Shown one piece after another: positions 1 to 6,643 of a stretch of 6,907 nucleotides of DNA; position 1 is the first letter of the stretch, and each line of letters begins with the position of its first letter. The position numbers and the translations under genes are program-made. The notes beneath the pieces are model-generated. The model searched no databases. It was not told where the DNA came from and saw only the letters and a list, made by a program, of their open reading frames with translations. This DNA is from an uncultured Chitinophagaceae bacterium (GTDB lineage Bacteria; Bacteroidota; Bacteroidia; Chitinophagales; Chitinophagaceae): positions 1-6,907 of the forward strand of contig CAKSVK010000182.1 in the NCBI GenBank assembly GCA_934502905.1, in the 5' to 3' direction.

Positions 1-1257
1 AACCAGCATAAAGGCGAACAAGGTACCAATGCTGGTCATGTGTCCTACCACGTCTCCCGGAACAAAAGCGGCAAAAATGGCTACCAGGATCAGGATCACC
101 AGGTTTCCTTTATAGGGCGTTTTGAATTTGGGGTGTACTTCGGAGAAGACTTTGGGTAACAACCCGTCCCTGCTCATGGAGAAAAATACACGGCTCTGAC
201 CCAGCAGCATCACCAGGATAACGGAAGAGAATCCGGCTAAAATAGCAACTGTGATAGATTTGCTCAGCCAGCCATACGAAGGCATCGCCTCCTGTATTGC
301 CGCCACTACAGAAGCTTCCCCGCCTTTGTTTGGATCCCTGAAAAATTCCAGCGGCGCCAGTCCTGTCAAAACATGCGCGAATAAAACATAAAGAACAGTG
401 CAAACGATCAACGATCCGAGTATTCCGAAAGGCATTGCCTTTTTAGGATTTTTGGTCTCCTGTGCCGCCGTGCTGACAGCATCGAACCCGATAAAGGCAA
501 AGAAAACCGTACCGGCCGCCCCGAGAATCCCGAGAAACCCTCCGAAATTGTGAGAGATGCCCTGGTGATCAATATATTTTTGGGGTGGAGGTATATACGG
601 ATCGTGGTAAGCAGGGTTTATAAATGACCAGCCCAAAGCAATTACCAGAATAACGATGGCTACTTTTACAATAACGATCAGGTTGTTGACAAAGGCTGAT
701 TCCTGAATGCCGCGGATCAGCAGAAGGCTGATAGCGGTTACAATACCTAATGCCGGAACATTAAGAATACCCCTGACCCCTTCGGTTGAAACCTGGAATG
801 GGGAGTGGCACCATTCATAGGGAATGGGAGATGTATTAAATACTTCAACTAACAGGTTATTCAGGTATTCGCTCCAGGCAATGCCGACGGTGGCAGCACC
901 AACAGCGTATTCCAGAACAAGGTCCCACCCGATGATCCAGGCAAGCAATTCGCCCATGGTGGCGTATGTATAAGTATATGCGCTACCGGATATGGGAATG
1001 GAAGAAGATAATTCTGCGTAACATAATCCTGCCAATGCACATCCTACTGCCGCTATCAGGAATCCGATGGTAACAGACGGTCCGGCATTCTGCGAAGCTG
1101 CCGCAGCCGTTCTCACAAATAATCCGGCGCCTATAATAGCCCCTATGCCCAATGCTACGAGTCCCCAGGAGCCTAACGTTCTTTTCAGGGAGTTTTCGCC
1201 GGTTCCTTTGGCTTCTTCAAGGAGTACGTCAATGGGTTTCTTTGTAAATAAACTCAT
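1..1257 (-). CDS. APC-family amino acid permease, C-terminus cut by window edge
   Basis: An inner-membrane transporter of the amino acid-polyamine-organocation superfamily, closest in style to the cationic amino acid transporter (CAT/YfnA-like) group, which takes up amino acids by proton or sodium symport. The frame is open for 419 codons from the ATG at 1257 to the left edge without a stop, so the protein is partial. A cytoplasmic N-terminus with the typical Leu-Lys-Arg-Thr-Leu-Gly lead-in is followed by the TM1 substrate-binding motif GIGAIIGAGLF (residues 37-47). The TM6 motif FIGFDAVSTAAQETKNP (about 255-271) matches the conserved family signature. The sequence ends inside a late transmembrane segment (IGTLFAFML), so perhaps 50-90 residues are missing by comparison with usual family lengths. 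No Shine-Dalgarno sequence precedes the start. It diverges from the symporter at 1437. The family is secure; the substrate cannot be read from this sequence. Confidence 0.93.
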   Translation of the reverse strand, partial: MSLFTKKPIDVLLEEAKGTGENSLKRTLGSWGLVALGIGAIIGAGLFVRTAAAASQNAGPSVTIGFLIAAVGCALAGLCYAELSSSIPISGSAYTYTYATMGELLAWIIGWDLVLEYAVGAATVGIAWSEYLNNLLVEVFNTSPIPYEWCHSPFQVSTEGVRGILNVPALGIVTAISLLLIRGIQESAFVNNLIVIVKVAIVILVIALGWSFINPAYHDPYIPPPQKYIDHQGISHNFGGFLGILGAAGTVFFAFIGFDAVSTAAQETKNPKKAMPFGILGSLIVCTVLYVLFAHVLTGLAPLEFFRDPNKGGEASVVAAIQEAMPSYGWLSKSITVAILAGFSSVILVMLLGQSRVFFSMSRDGLLPKVFSEVHPKFKTPYKGNLVILILVAIFAAFVPGDVVGHMTSIGTLFAFMLV

Positions 1258-1436
1258 AGCGTTAGTAATAATTTTAATATTATTTTTTTAACTACAGGGT
1301 TTGAAAGTAATGATTTATAACGAAAAAGAAAGGAATCTTTAATTATTTTATAACATAATGCAGAAAAATGTATTTCAATTTTATTTACAAATAAGTTTCT
1401 GTTAGTTTTGAAAACTTGTCACCAGGTCTAACGTGT
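1258..1436. promoter_or_regulatory. Divergent intergenic control region between two amino acid transporters
   Basis: This AT-rich 179-bp stretch separates the start codons of the leftward permease and the rightward DAACS symporter, so it should hold both promoters. The rightward promoter is recognisable (separate entry). For the leftward gene I find only a weak TAnTTTC-like element at about 1303-1310 on the minus strand, with no good -33 partner. No gene, strong hairpin or long repeat is visible here. Confidence 0.6.
1380..1410 (+). promoter_or_regulatory. Bacteroidota-type promoter of the DAACS symporter gene
   Basis: TAGTTTTG at 1403-1410 is an exact match to the Bacteroidota -7 consensus TAnnTTTG. 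TTTA at 1380-1383, one mismatch from the -33 element TTTG, lies 19 bp upstream. Transcription should begin near 1414-1417, giving a leader of about 20 nt before the ATG at 1437. This placement argues against the in-frame TTG at 1416 as the start, because that codon would sit at the very 5' end of the mRNA. Confidence 0.55.
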
Positions 1437-2909
1437 ATGAACAAAAAAAAAGCAGGTGTTCTCTCCTTTATACTTTTTACGGTCATTGCTATCCTTCATT
1501 TTGTAGAAGCAGAGGGGTGGATAGCGGTGCCTGAGAAAGTATTGTTTTTCAGCCGCTGGCTTTTTATAATCTCCCTGGTAGTATTTGCCTTTTATAAGAG
1601 GTCGCTTACTACCTGGATACTGGTGGCAATGGCGATCGGTATTGAAATAGGGCTTGATTTCAGGGAGTTTTCGCAACAGCTGCAGTTCCTGAGCAAAATA
1701 TTCCTGCGATTGGTAAAAACCATTGTGGCGCCCCTGTTGTTTTCCACCCTGGTGGTTGGTATTGCCAGCCACTCCAACCTGAAGCAGGTGGGACGTATGG
1801 GATGGAAATCACTGGTATATTTTGAAGTGGTTACAACGCTTGCCCTGGTCATCGGGATCGTTTTCATCAACATCACCCAGGCGGGTAAAGGAATAGAAGT
1901 ACCCGAAAGTTTGTTGAAGGAAGTGCCAAAGTCCGATACCAAAAAGATGCAGGAACATGTGCTGGCTATTCTTGACAGCGCCAATGTTGCCTATCCTTCC
2001 GATCTGCTGGGGCGGTTGCCGGATGAAGCGGGGAAAAAATGGGATGATCATATTATCGACATTTTTCCGGAGAACATCATCAAATCTATATACGAGGGAA
2101 ATGTTTTACCAATCGTGGTGTTTAGCCTCATCTTCGGCATTTCGCTGGCGATGCTGAGCGAACAAAAGAAACGCCCGCTGCTGGAATTTACCGAGAGCCT
2201 GAGTGAAACCATGTTCCGGTTCACACATATCATTATGTATTTTGCCCCGTTCGGGGTAGGTGCGGCTATTGCGGTTACCGTAGGGCACCTGGGTATAGAC
2301 ATATTGAAGAACCTCTTCCTGCTGCTGATCACCCTTTATCTTGCCCTGATAACATTTATTGTGCTGGTATTGGTACCAATTGCTTTGTTTGTGGCAAAGA
2401 TCCCCCTGAAGAAATTTATTGAAGCCGTGAAAGAGCCGGCATCCATTGCTTTTGCAACCACCAGCTCAGACTCGGCGTTGCCAAGTGCGCTTGAAAATAT
2501 GGAACGGTTCGGGGTACCCCGTAAAATTGTTTCTTTTGTTATTCCCACAGGTTATACCTTTAACCTCGACGGAACGACCCTGTACCTGTCCCTGGCTTCT
2601 GTTTTTGTGGCCCAGGCGGCGGGAATTGATCTGTCTTTCGGCGAACAGTTTATGATAGGGCTTTCGCTCATGCTCACCAGCAAAGGGGTAGCGGCTGTAC
2701 CCCGTGCCTCCCTGGTTATCCTGATCGCTACAGCTTCTACCTTCAACTTTCCTCTTTGGCCTATTATGGCTATTTATGGTATAGACGAGTTGATGGACAT
2801 GGCGCGTACTTCCGTGAATATTATCGGAAATACGCTTGCAAGCTGTGTGATCGCACGGTCTGAGGGCGAATTCGACGATGAGAAAGCCAAAACGTTTACT
2901 GCAGATTAA
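1437..2909 (+). CDS. DAACS-family glutamate/aspartate or C4-dicarboxylate:cation symporter
   Basis: An inner-membrane symporter (GltP/GltT/DctA superfamily, SLC1-like) that imports acidic amino acids or dicarboxylates with protons or sodium; 490 residues. The HP1 motif TTSSDSALP is at 341-349 and the TM7 ion-site motif NLDGT at 376-380. The HP2 segment SKGVAAVPRAS is followed by TM8 with D450, D454, R457, T458, N461 and N465. These align with archaeal GltPh D390, D394, R397, T398, N401 and D405. R457 and D454 correspond to residues that bind the substrate side-chain carboxylate and amino group, favouring glutamate/aspartate, while SSDSALP resembles DctA/GltP. Two hydrophobic segments (about 6-23 and 36-54) precede the canonical TM1, and the loop between Q148 and N222 is longer than in GltPh, so the protein exceeds the usual 420-440 residues. 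The ATG was chosen over a TTG seven codons upstream because of the promoter position. Exact substrate and coupling ion are unresolved. Confidence 0.92.
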   Translation: MNKKKAGVLSFILFTVIAILHFVEAEGWIAVPEKVLFFSRWLFIISLVVFAFYKRSLTTWILVAMAIGIEIGLDFREFSQQLQFLSKIFLRLVKTIVAPLLFSTLVVGIASHSNLKQVGRMGWKSLVYFEVVTTLALVIGIVFINITQAGKGIEVPESLLKEVPKSDTKKMQEHVLAILDSANVAYPSDLLGRLPDEAGKKWDDHIIDIFPENIIKSIYEGNVLPIVVFSLIFGISLAMLSEQKKRPLLEFTESLSETMFRFTHIIMYFAPFGVGAAIAVTVGHLGIDILKNLFLLLITLYLALITFIVLVLVPIALFVAKIPLKKFIEAVKEPASIAFATTSSDSALPSALENMERFGVPRKIVSFVIPTGYTFNLDGTTLYLSLASVFVAQAAGIDLSFGEQFMIGLSLMLTSKGVAAVPRASLVILIATASTFNFPLWPIMAIYGIDELMDMARTSVNIIGNTLASCVIARSEGEFDDEKAKTFTAD

Positions 2910-2918
2910 GCTGCTGTT

Positions 2919-2930
2919 AATCAATTGATT
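2919..2930. repeat. 12-bp perfect palindrome between symporter and dedA-like gene
   Basis: AATCAATTGATT reads the same on both strands and begins 10 bp after the symporter stop codon. It has no spacer and no following T-run, so it is not an intrinsic terminator. It could be a regulator site for the downstream operon or a chance palindrome in AT-rich DNA. Confidence 0.35.
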
Positions 2931-2957
2931 GTAGTTGTTTTGTTATAAATTATAGAA

Positions 2958-2973
2958 ACAAGTTAAAACTTGT
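2958..2973. promoter_or_regulatory. Inverted repeat overlapping the -33 region of the dedA-like promoter
   Basis: ACAAGTT-AA-AACTTGT is a perfect inverted repeat with 7-bp arms and a 2-bp centre. The centre is too short for an RNA hairpin loop, so a dimeric DNA-binding protein is the more natural reading. Its right end touches the proposed -33 TTG at 2973-2975, where a bound repressor would block RNA polymerase. The cognate regulator is not in the window. Confidence 0.4.
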
Positions 2974-3002
2974 TGCTTATTGAAAAGGATGTTGCATTTT
3001 TG
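2973..3002 (+). promoter_or_regulatory. Probable promoter of the dedA-like/MFS/GT9 operon
   Basis: CATTTTTG at 2995-3002 differs from the Bacteroidota -7 consensus TAnnTTTG at one base, and a TTG (2973-2975) sits 19 bp upstream at the -33 position. Transcription would start near 3006-3009, roughly 20 nt before the ATG at 3027. This also rules out the upstream in-frame TTG at 2970 as the translation start, since it lies outside such a transcript. Confidence 0.45.
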
Positions 3003-3026
3003 CGGCAAAGTAGAAAAAGTAATTCA

Positions 3027-4007
3027 ATGTGTAAGAGATTTATCAGCCTGGTTTTAGTTGTTTTTTCATTCCTCTCCGCTTCCGCCCAGGAAAAAATAAA
3101 AGTTCAGTTCGTTAACCAGTATGAAGAGCCGCTCCAGGAAATCACGGTAGAATATAACGGGGCGTCTGCGCAATATACAACAGATGAGCATGGATATGCA
3201 GAAATCATATTAAACGGTACCGGTACGGTTTCTGTCAGCCACGAAGGTTACCCGGCGCTGACAACAACGGTGCAGGCTATCAAAGAAAAAAAAGAGGTAG
3301 AGCTTAAAAGACCATTCGGCTGGAAGGATCTGCTGAACCCGATGTTTTATATTGTAAACGGCGGATTGTGGTTGATCCTTTTTATCATTTTCGCTGAGAC
3401 CGGCCTGTTTGCAGGTTTCTTTTTACCCGGGGACGGATTATTGTTTGTTGCAGGCATTTATAGCAGTGATCTCATGCGTGAGTTCTATAAGACATTCAGC
3501 ATGGAAATGGTGCAGAATGAATGGCTGGACCTGTTTTTGTTGGTGGGTATGATCTCGGTAATGGGAATTATAGGAAATATGGTCGGCTACTGGTTCGGCA
3601 GGAAGATCGGCCCCTCCATGATGAACTGGAAGGATGGCTTCCTGTTTAAAAAGCACTACCTGCATGACGCCCATGAATTTTTTGAAAAGTATGGGGGAAC
3701 TGCTATTGTTTTTGCCCGCTTCCTACCGGTCGTACGTACTTTTGCTCCTATTGTTGCGGGGATAGTCACGATGGACAGGAAGAAATTTATGTTTTATAAT
3801 ATAGCCGGGTGCCTGCTATGGGTGATCAGTATGATATTTGCCGGGCATTTCCTGCAGATATGGATAAGAAAGCAATTTGGTTTTGAGCTGAGAGATCATC
3901 TTGAGGTAATCGTGATTGTGATCGTGATGGTGACCACGGTGCCTGTTTTCTGGAAATTATTTTTTGGTAAAAGAAGAACGAATATTAACGATACCAAAGC
4001 CTCCTAA
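3027..4007 (+). CDS. DedA-family (VTT domain) membrane protein with secreted N-terminal Ig-like domain
   Basis: A 326-residue polytopic inner-membrane protein. DedA proteins are associated with undecaprenyl-phosphate flipping/recycling, proton-motive-force maintenance and membrane homeostasis; the function here is inferred from family. Residues 1-20 form a signal peptide ending Ser-Ala-Ser-Ala before Q21. Residues about 24-95 look like a small beta-sandwich of the carboxypeptidase-regulatory-like/Ig-like type, with the TTDEHGYAEI turn common in that fold. The DedA core begins near 110: E124 and PGD (134-136) lie in the first re-entrant segment, and FARFLPVVRTFAPIVAG (229-245) carries conserved R231 and R237. 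A last membrane span covers about 293-313, followed by a basic tail. Typical DedA proteins are about 200-250 residues and lack the N-terminal domain. The ATG was preferred to a TTG 19 codons upstream because it begins exactly at the signal peptide and fits the promoter. The MFS gene starts 10 bp downstream. Confidence 0.88.
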   Translation: MCKRFISLVLVVFSFLSASAQEKIKVQFVNQYEEPLQEITVEYNGASAQYTTDEHGYAEIILNGTGTVSVSHEGYPALTTTVQAIKEKKEVELKRPFGWKDLLNPMFYIVNGGLWLILFIIFAETGLFAGFFLPGDGLLFVAGIYSSDLMREFYKTFSMEMVQNEWLDLFLLVGMISVMGIIGNMVGYWFGRKIGPSMMNWKDGFLFKKHYLHDAHEFFEKYGGTAIVFARFLPVVRTFAPIVAGIVTMDRKKFMFYNIAGCLLWVISMIFAGHFLQIWIRKQFGFELRDHLEVIVIVIVMVTTVPVFWKLFFGKRRTNINDTKAS

Positions 4008-4017
4008 TTTATTTCAG

Positions 4018-5280
4018 ATGACACAACCCAAAAACGCTGCTTCCATATTCAATATCGCTGTGATCGTTGCTGCATTAGGTTATTTCGTAGACATTTACGA
4101 CCTGCTGCTGTTTGGCATCATCCGTATTCCCAGCCTGCGTGACCTGGGGTTAACAGAAGAACAGATACTGACAGAAGGGGAGGGGATCCTTACCTGGCAG
4201 ATGTGGGGCTTGCTCCTGGGCGGCATATTATGGGGGGTGATGGGAGATAAAAGAGGAAGATTGAGTGTACTGTTTGGTTCCATCGTGTTGTATTCTGTTG
4301 CCAATATCGCCAACGGATTTGTACAAACGGTAGATCAGTACAAGATCATCCGTTTTATCGCGGGCGTAGGATTGGCCGGCGAGCTGGGTGCAGGTATTAC
4401 CCTGGTATCGGAAATTACCGCTAAAGAAAAAAGGGGGATCGCTACTTCACTGGTGGCGGGCATTGGACTAACAGGCGCCGTGCTGGCTTTTATCATGAAA
4501 GAAATATTTGATTATCCCGATGGCTGGCGTATCTGTTATTTTATCGGGGGCGGGCTGGGTTTAATGCTGCTCATCCTTCGTATATCCGTCTTCGAATCCG
4601 GCATGTTTCATGAAACCAAAAAGCTCAATGTATCCCGTGGCAACCTGCTGATGTTTTTTACCAACGGCGATCGGTTTAAGCGCTATCTTACCGGTATCCT
4701 GATAGGGTTACCTACCTGGTTCGTTATCGGCGTGCTGGTTACCTTTTCCAGTGAGTTTGGAAAAGTAATGGGTATCACAGATAAGATCGATCCGGGGCGT
4801 GCCATCATGTTTGCATACGTCGGTATTTCCATCGGGGATATAACAATTGGTTTTGTAAGCCAGTGGTTCAGAAGCCGGAAAAAAGCGCTGCTCCTGTTCT
4901 ATGGCATTACAGTGTTTTTTATGATACTTTATTTTGCCACGTTGCAAAACGGGACGGCCGCTGCCATGTACTGGATATGTGCAGGTCTGGGCTTCGGTAC
5001 CGGGTTCTGGGCAATATTTGTAACGATGGCCGCCGAACAGTTTGGTACCAACATCCGGTCAACTGCCGCTACCACCATTCCTAATATGGTAAGGGGTATG
5101 CTGGCTATATTTATTCTGCCTCTTTTCCAGGGTGTACGCAATGTTACAGATTACTTTACCGGCGGCTGGATGTCTGCCGTTATTATCATGGCTATTGGTA
5201 CGATTGCTGTTCTGCTTACCAGGGAAACGTTTGGCAAAGACCTCAACTACGTGGAAACCGATGGTGTAGAATCCCACTGA
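4018..5280 (+). CDS. MFS transporter, sugar/metabolite:H+ symporter-like, substrate unknown
   Basis: A 420-residue inner-membrane major facilitator of the usual twelve-helix size. TM1 carries acidic residues D25 and D28 (YFVDIYDLLLFG), as in metabolite:H+ symporters. The loop 2-3 signature is clear: GVMGDKRGR at 73-81. TM4 has R112 and the glycine-rich GVGLAGELGAGITL (116-129). Near TM10-11, AAEQFGTNIRSTAA matches the Glu-x-Phe-x-Thr-x-x-Arg pattern of sugar-porter and MHS families. These features support proton-coupled uptake of a small organic molecule such as an organic acid or sugar, but the substrate is not readable. The start is the ATG 10 bp after the dedA-like stop; an in-frame TTG at 3964 would overlap that gene by 44 bp and add 18 non-membrane residues, so I rejected it. 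Tight spacing indicates co-transcription with the DedA gene. Confidence 0.9.
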   Translation: MTQPKNAASIFNIAVIVAALGYFVDIYDLLLFGIIRIPSLRDLGLTEEQILTEGEGILTWQMWGLLLGGILWGVMGDKRGRLSVLFGSIVLYSVANIANGFVQTVDQYKIIRFIAGVGLAGELGAGITLVSEITAKEKRGIATSLVAGIGLTGAVLAFIMKEIFDYPDGWRICYFIGGGLGLMLLILRISVFESGMFHETKKLNVSRGNLLMFFTNGDRFKRYLTGILIGLPTWFVIGVLVTFSSEFGKVMGITDKIDPGRAIMFAYVGISIGDITIGFVSQWFRSRKKALLLFYGITVFFMILYFATLQNGTAAAMYWICAGLGFGTGFWAIFVTMAAEQFGTNIRSTAATTIPNMVRGMLAIFILPLFQGVRNVTDYFTGGWMSAVIIMAIGTIAVLLTRETFGKDLNYVETDGVESH

Positions 5281-5303
5281 GTACGGCATAGTTCACTTTC
5301 TAT

Positions 5304-5311
5304 TATCTTAG
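5304..5311 (+). promoter_or_regulatory. Possible -7 promoter element just upstream of the GT9 gene
   Basis: TATCTTAG is one base from the Bacteroidota -7 consensus TAnnTTTG and lies four bases before the ATG at 5316. I find no -33 partner at the right distance. If used, transcription would start at about 5315-5318, producing a leaderless message or implying a start further downstream. Read-through from the upstream operon is an equally good explanation for expression. Confidence 0.25.
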
Positions 5312-5315
5312 CGGC

Positions 5316-6362
5316 ATGGCCACACCTGCACACACTATTTCCGGGACATCACAATTCAAAGGGCGCGATCATTTGAAGGTGCTCATCATCCGGCTATCCT
5401 CCATCGGAGATATCGTGCTCACCACTCCCGCAATACGCTGTCTCAAGCAGCAGTTGCCCGGCGTAGAGCTGCATTTTCTGACCCGGAAACGGTTCAGGGA
5501 TGTCACTATAGCCAATCCTTATATTGACAGGTTCCATTATTTCGATAATGATTTCAACGAAACAATTGAGGATATCTGTGAAGAAAGGTTTGATTATATT
5601 ATAGATCTGCATAAAAACCTCAGGACCCTCCGGCTGTACCTGAAAACAGATATCAGAACAAAATGGCTGAGCTATCGCAAGCTCAGCATTCAAAAATTCC
5701 TGCTGACAAAGTTCGGCATCAACCTTATGCCTGGTATACATATTTCCCAAAGGAGCCTGGGGGCCTTACGGAGATTGGGTATAAAAGATGATGGGAAAGG
5801 GCTGGATTATTATATTCCGAAAGACCAGGAGATACAGATCGAAAAAGATCTGCCGGTATCTCACCAGATGGGATTCGTAGCGGTGGTTATCGGTGCTTCG
5901 TATTACACCAAAAAGCTTCCGGTAAAGAAGCTGCAGGAATTGTGCAGCAAAATTGAATACCCGGTTATACTGGTAGGAGGAAAAGAAGACCGCGATGAGG
6001 GAGAGGCGATCAGTAGTATAGATCCCGTAAAGATTTATAATGCATGTGGTAAATTCAGCCTGAATGAATCTGCTGATATTGTGCGGAGGGCAAAAATGGT
6101 AGTGTCGCACGATACCGGGTTCCAGTATATAGCCTGCGCCTTTCAAAAAAGAGTGATCGCAATATGGGGAGGTACTTCTCCCAAGCTGGATGTGGAACCT
6201 TATTACGGAAGCGCTGCTACACCGAAACATACCAATTACATTGTTCCCGGGCTACCGTGCCAGCCCTGCTCCAACTATGGTACCCGGACCTGCCCTAAAA
6301 AACATTTCAAATGTATGTGGCAGCAGGATATAGATGCGATGGCAGCAGCAGTGACCATATGA
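5316..6362 (+). CDS. Glycosyltransferase family 9 protein (heptosyltransferase-like)
   Basis: A 348-residue cytoplasmic or membrane-peripheral enzyme of the GT-B fold, related to WaaC/WaaF. Such enzymes transfer heptose or a related sugar from a nucleotide donor during lipopolysaccharide core or surface glycan assembly. The N-terminal half opens with KVLIIRLSSIGDIVLTTP (21-38); D32 aligns with the proposed catalytic Asp13 of WaaC. The C-terminal half has GASYYTKKLP (193-202), where K199/K200 match the donor-binding lysine region, and SHDTGFQY (264-271), the donor-phosphate loop. The usual histidine of DTGxxH is Y271, and the usual Trp after the lysine is L201. The C-terminus carries four cysteines (315, 318, 326, 333) in a CxPC...CP...CM arrangement seen in many GT9 proteins. 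The gene lies 35 bp after the MFS gene. The ATG adds 19 residues before the domain; TTG at 5373 is an alternative start. Donor and acceptor sugars are unknown. Confidence 0.88.
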   Translation: MATPAHTISGTSQFKGRDHLKVLIIRLSSIGDIVLTTPAIRCLKQQLPGVELHFLTRKRFRDVTIANPYIDRFHYFDNDFNETIEDICEERFDYIIDLHKNLRTLRLYLKTDIRTKWLSYRKLSIQKFLLTKFGINLMPGIHISQRSLGALRRLGIKDDGKGLDYYIPKDQEIQIEKDLPVSHQMGFVAVVIGASYYTKKLPVKKLQELCSKIEYPVILVGGKEDRDEGEAISSIDPVKIYNACGKFSLNESADIVRRAKMVVSHDTGFQYIACAFQKRVIAIWGGTSPKLDVEPYYGSAATPKHTNYIVPGLPCQPCSNYGTRTCPKKHFKCMWQQDIDAMAAAVTI

Positions 6363-6364
6363 AC

Positions 6365-6643
6365 TTACAACTCAATGGCAATTATCCCCCAATAGTCGAG
6401 TAATAGTAATCCGAAAAAAAGACAGATCACACCGGTGAGTATAAGCTCAAGCATATTTTTGTATCTGTTATGCAGCGTCGATTTAACGATCATATTGCGC
6501 GTCACATACAGTAGTATGCCCAGCAGTATAATGGAAATACCCAGGAACGAGTATTGCCCTGCCGTGTACGATATAATAAAGAAACCGGATAACAGCAGGC
6601 AGGCCGCCGTTGCTTTCAAAAAGGAGTTGAAATATCTCAGCAT
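6365..6643 (-). CDS. Small hypothetical membrane protein, three predicted spans
   Basis: A 92-residue hydrophobic protein I do not recognise. Predicted membrane spans cover about residues 9-25, 31-48 and 64-90, with a basic loop between the second and third (RNMIVKSTLHNRYKN) that should lie in the cytoplasm by the positive-inside rule. There is no signal-peptide cleavage site, catalytic motif or cysteine cluster. The coherent hydrophobic-span pattern makes this strand the coding one, rather than the overlapping plus-strand frame. No alternative ATG lies upstream before an in-frame stop. The stop codon is 2 bp from the stop of the convergent glycosyltransferase gene. It lies 19 bp downstream of the 45-codon gene and is probably co-transcribed with it. 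Confidence 0.7.
   Translation of the reverse strand: MLRYFNSFLKATAACLLLSGFFIISYTAGQYSFLGISIILLGILLYVTRNMIVKSTLHNRYKNMLELILTGVICLFFGLLLLDYWGIIAIEL

Noticed and set aside
1067..1291. 74-codon plus-strand frame opposite the start of the permease
   Set aside because: It is antisense to the permease N-terminus and the conserved GIGAIIGAGLF motif.
1303..1310. TAnTTTC-like element as leftward permease promoter
   Set aside because: The match is imperfect, with no -33 partner at the right distance, so it was not listed as a feature.
1416..1436. TTG codon as start of the DAACS gene
   Set aside because: The exact -7 promoter match at 1403-1410 would place this codon at the very 5' end of the mRNA; ATG 1437 fits better.
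2901..2914. GCAG-N6-CTGC as symporter terminator
   Set aside because: It has only a 4-bp stem, overlaps the stop codon, and is not followed by a T-run.
2466..2924. 152-codon open frame on the minus strand inside the symporter gene
   Set aside because: It is antisense to conserved symporter motifs (HP1, TM7, TM8). Its product is rich in Arg, His and Asn with no coherent domain, which is typical of a shadow frame.
2970..3026. TTG codon as start of the dedA-like gene
   Set aside because: The 19 extra residues would bury the signal peptide, and the codon overlaps the proposed -33 and operator sequences.
5766..6230. 154-codon open frame on the minus strand inside the GT9 gene
   Set aside because: It overlaps the conserved C-terminal GT9 domain in antisense and shows no domain pattern or promoter.
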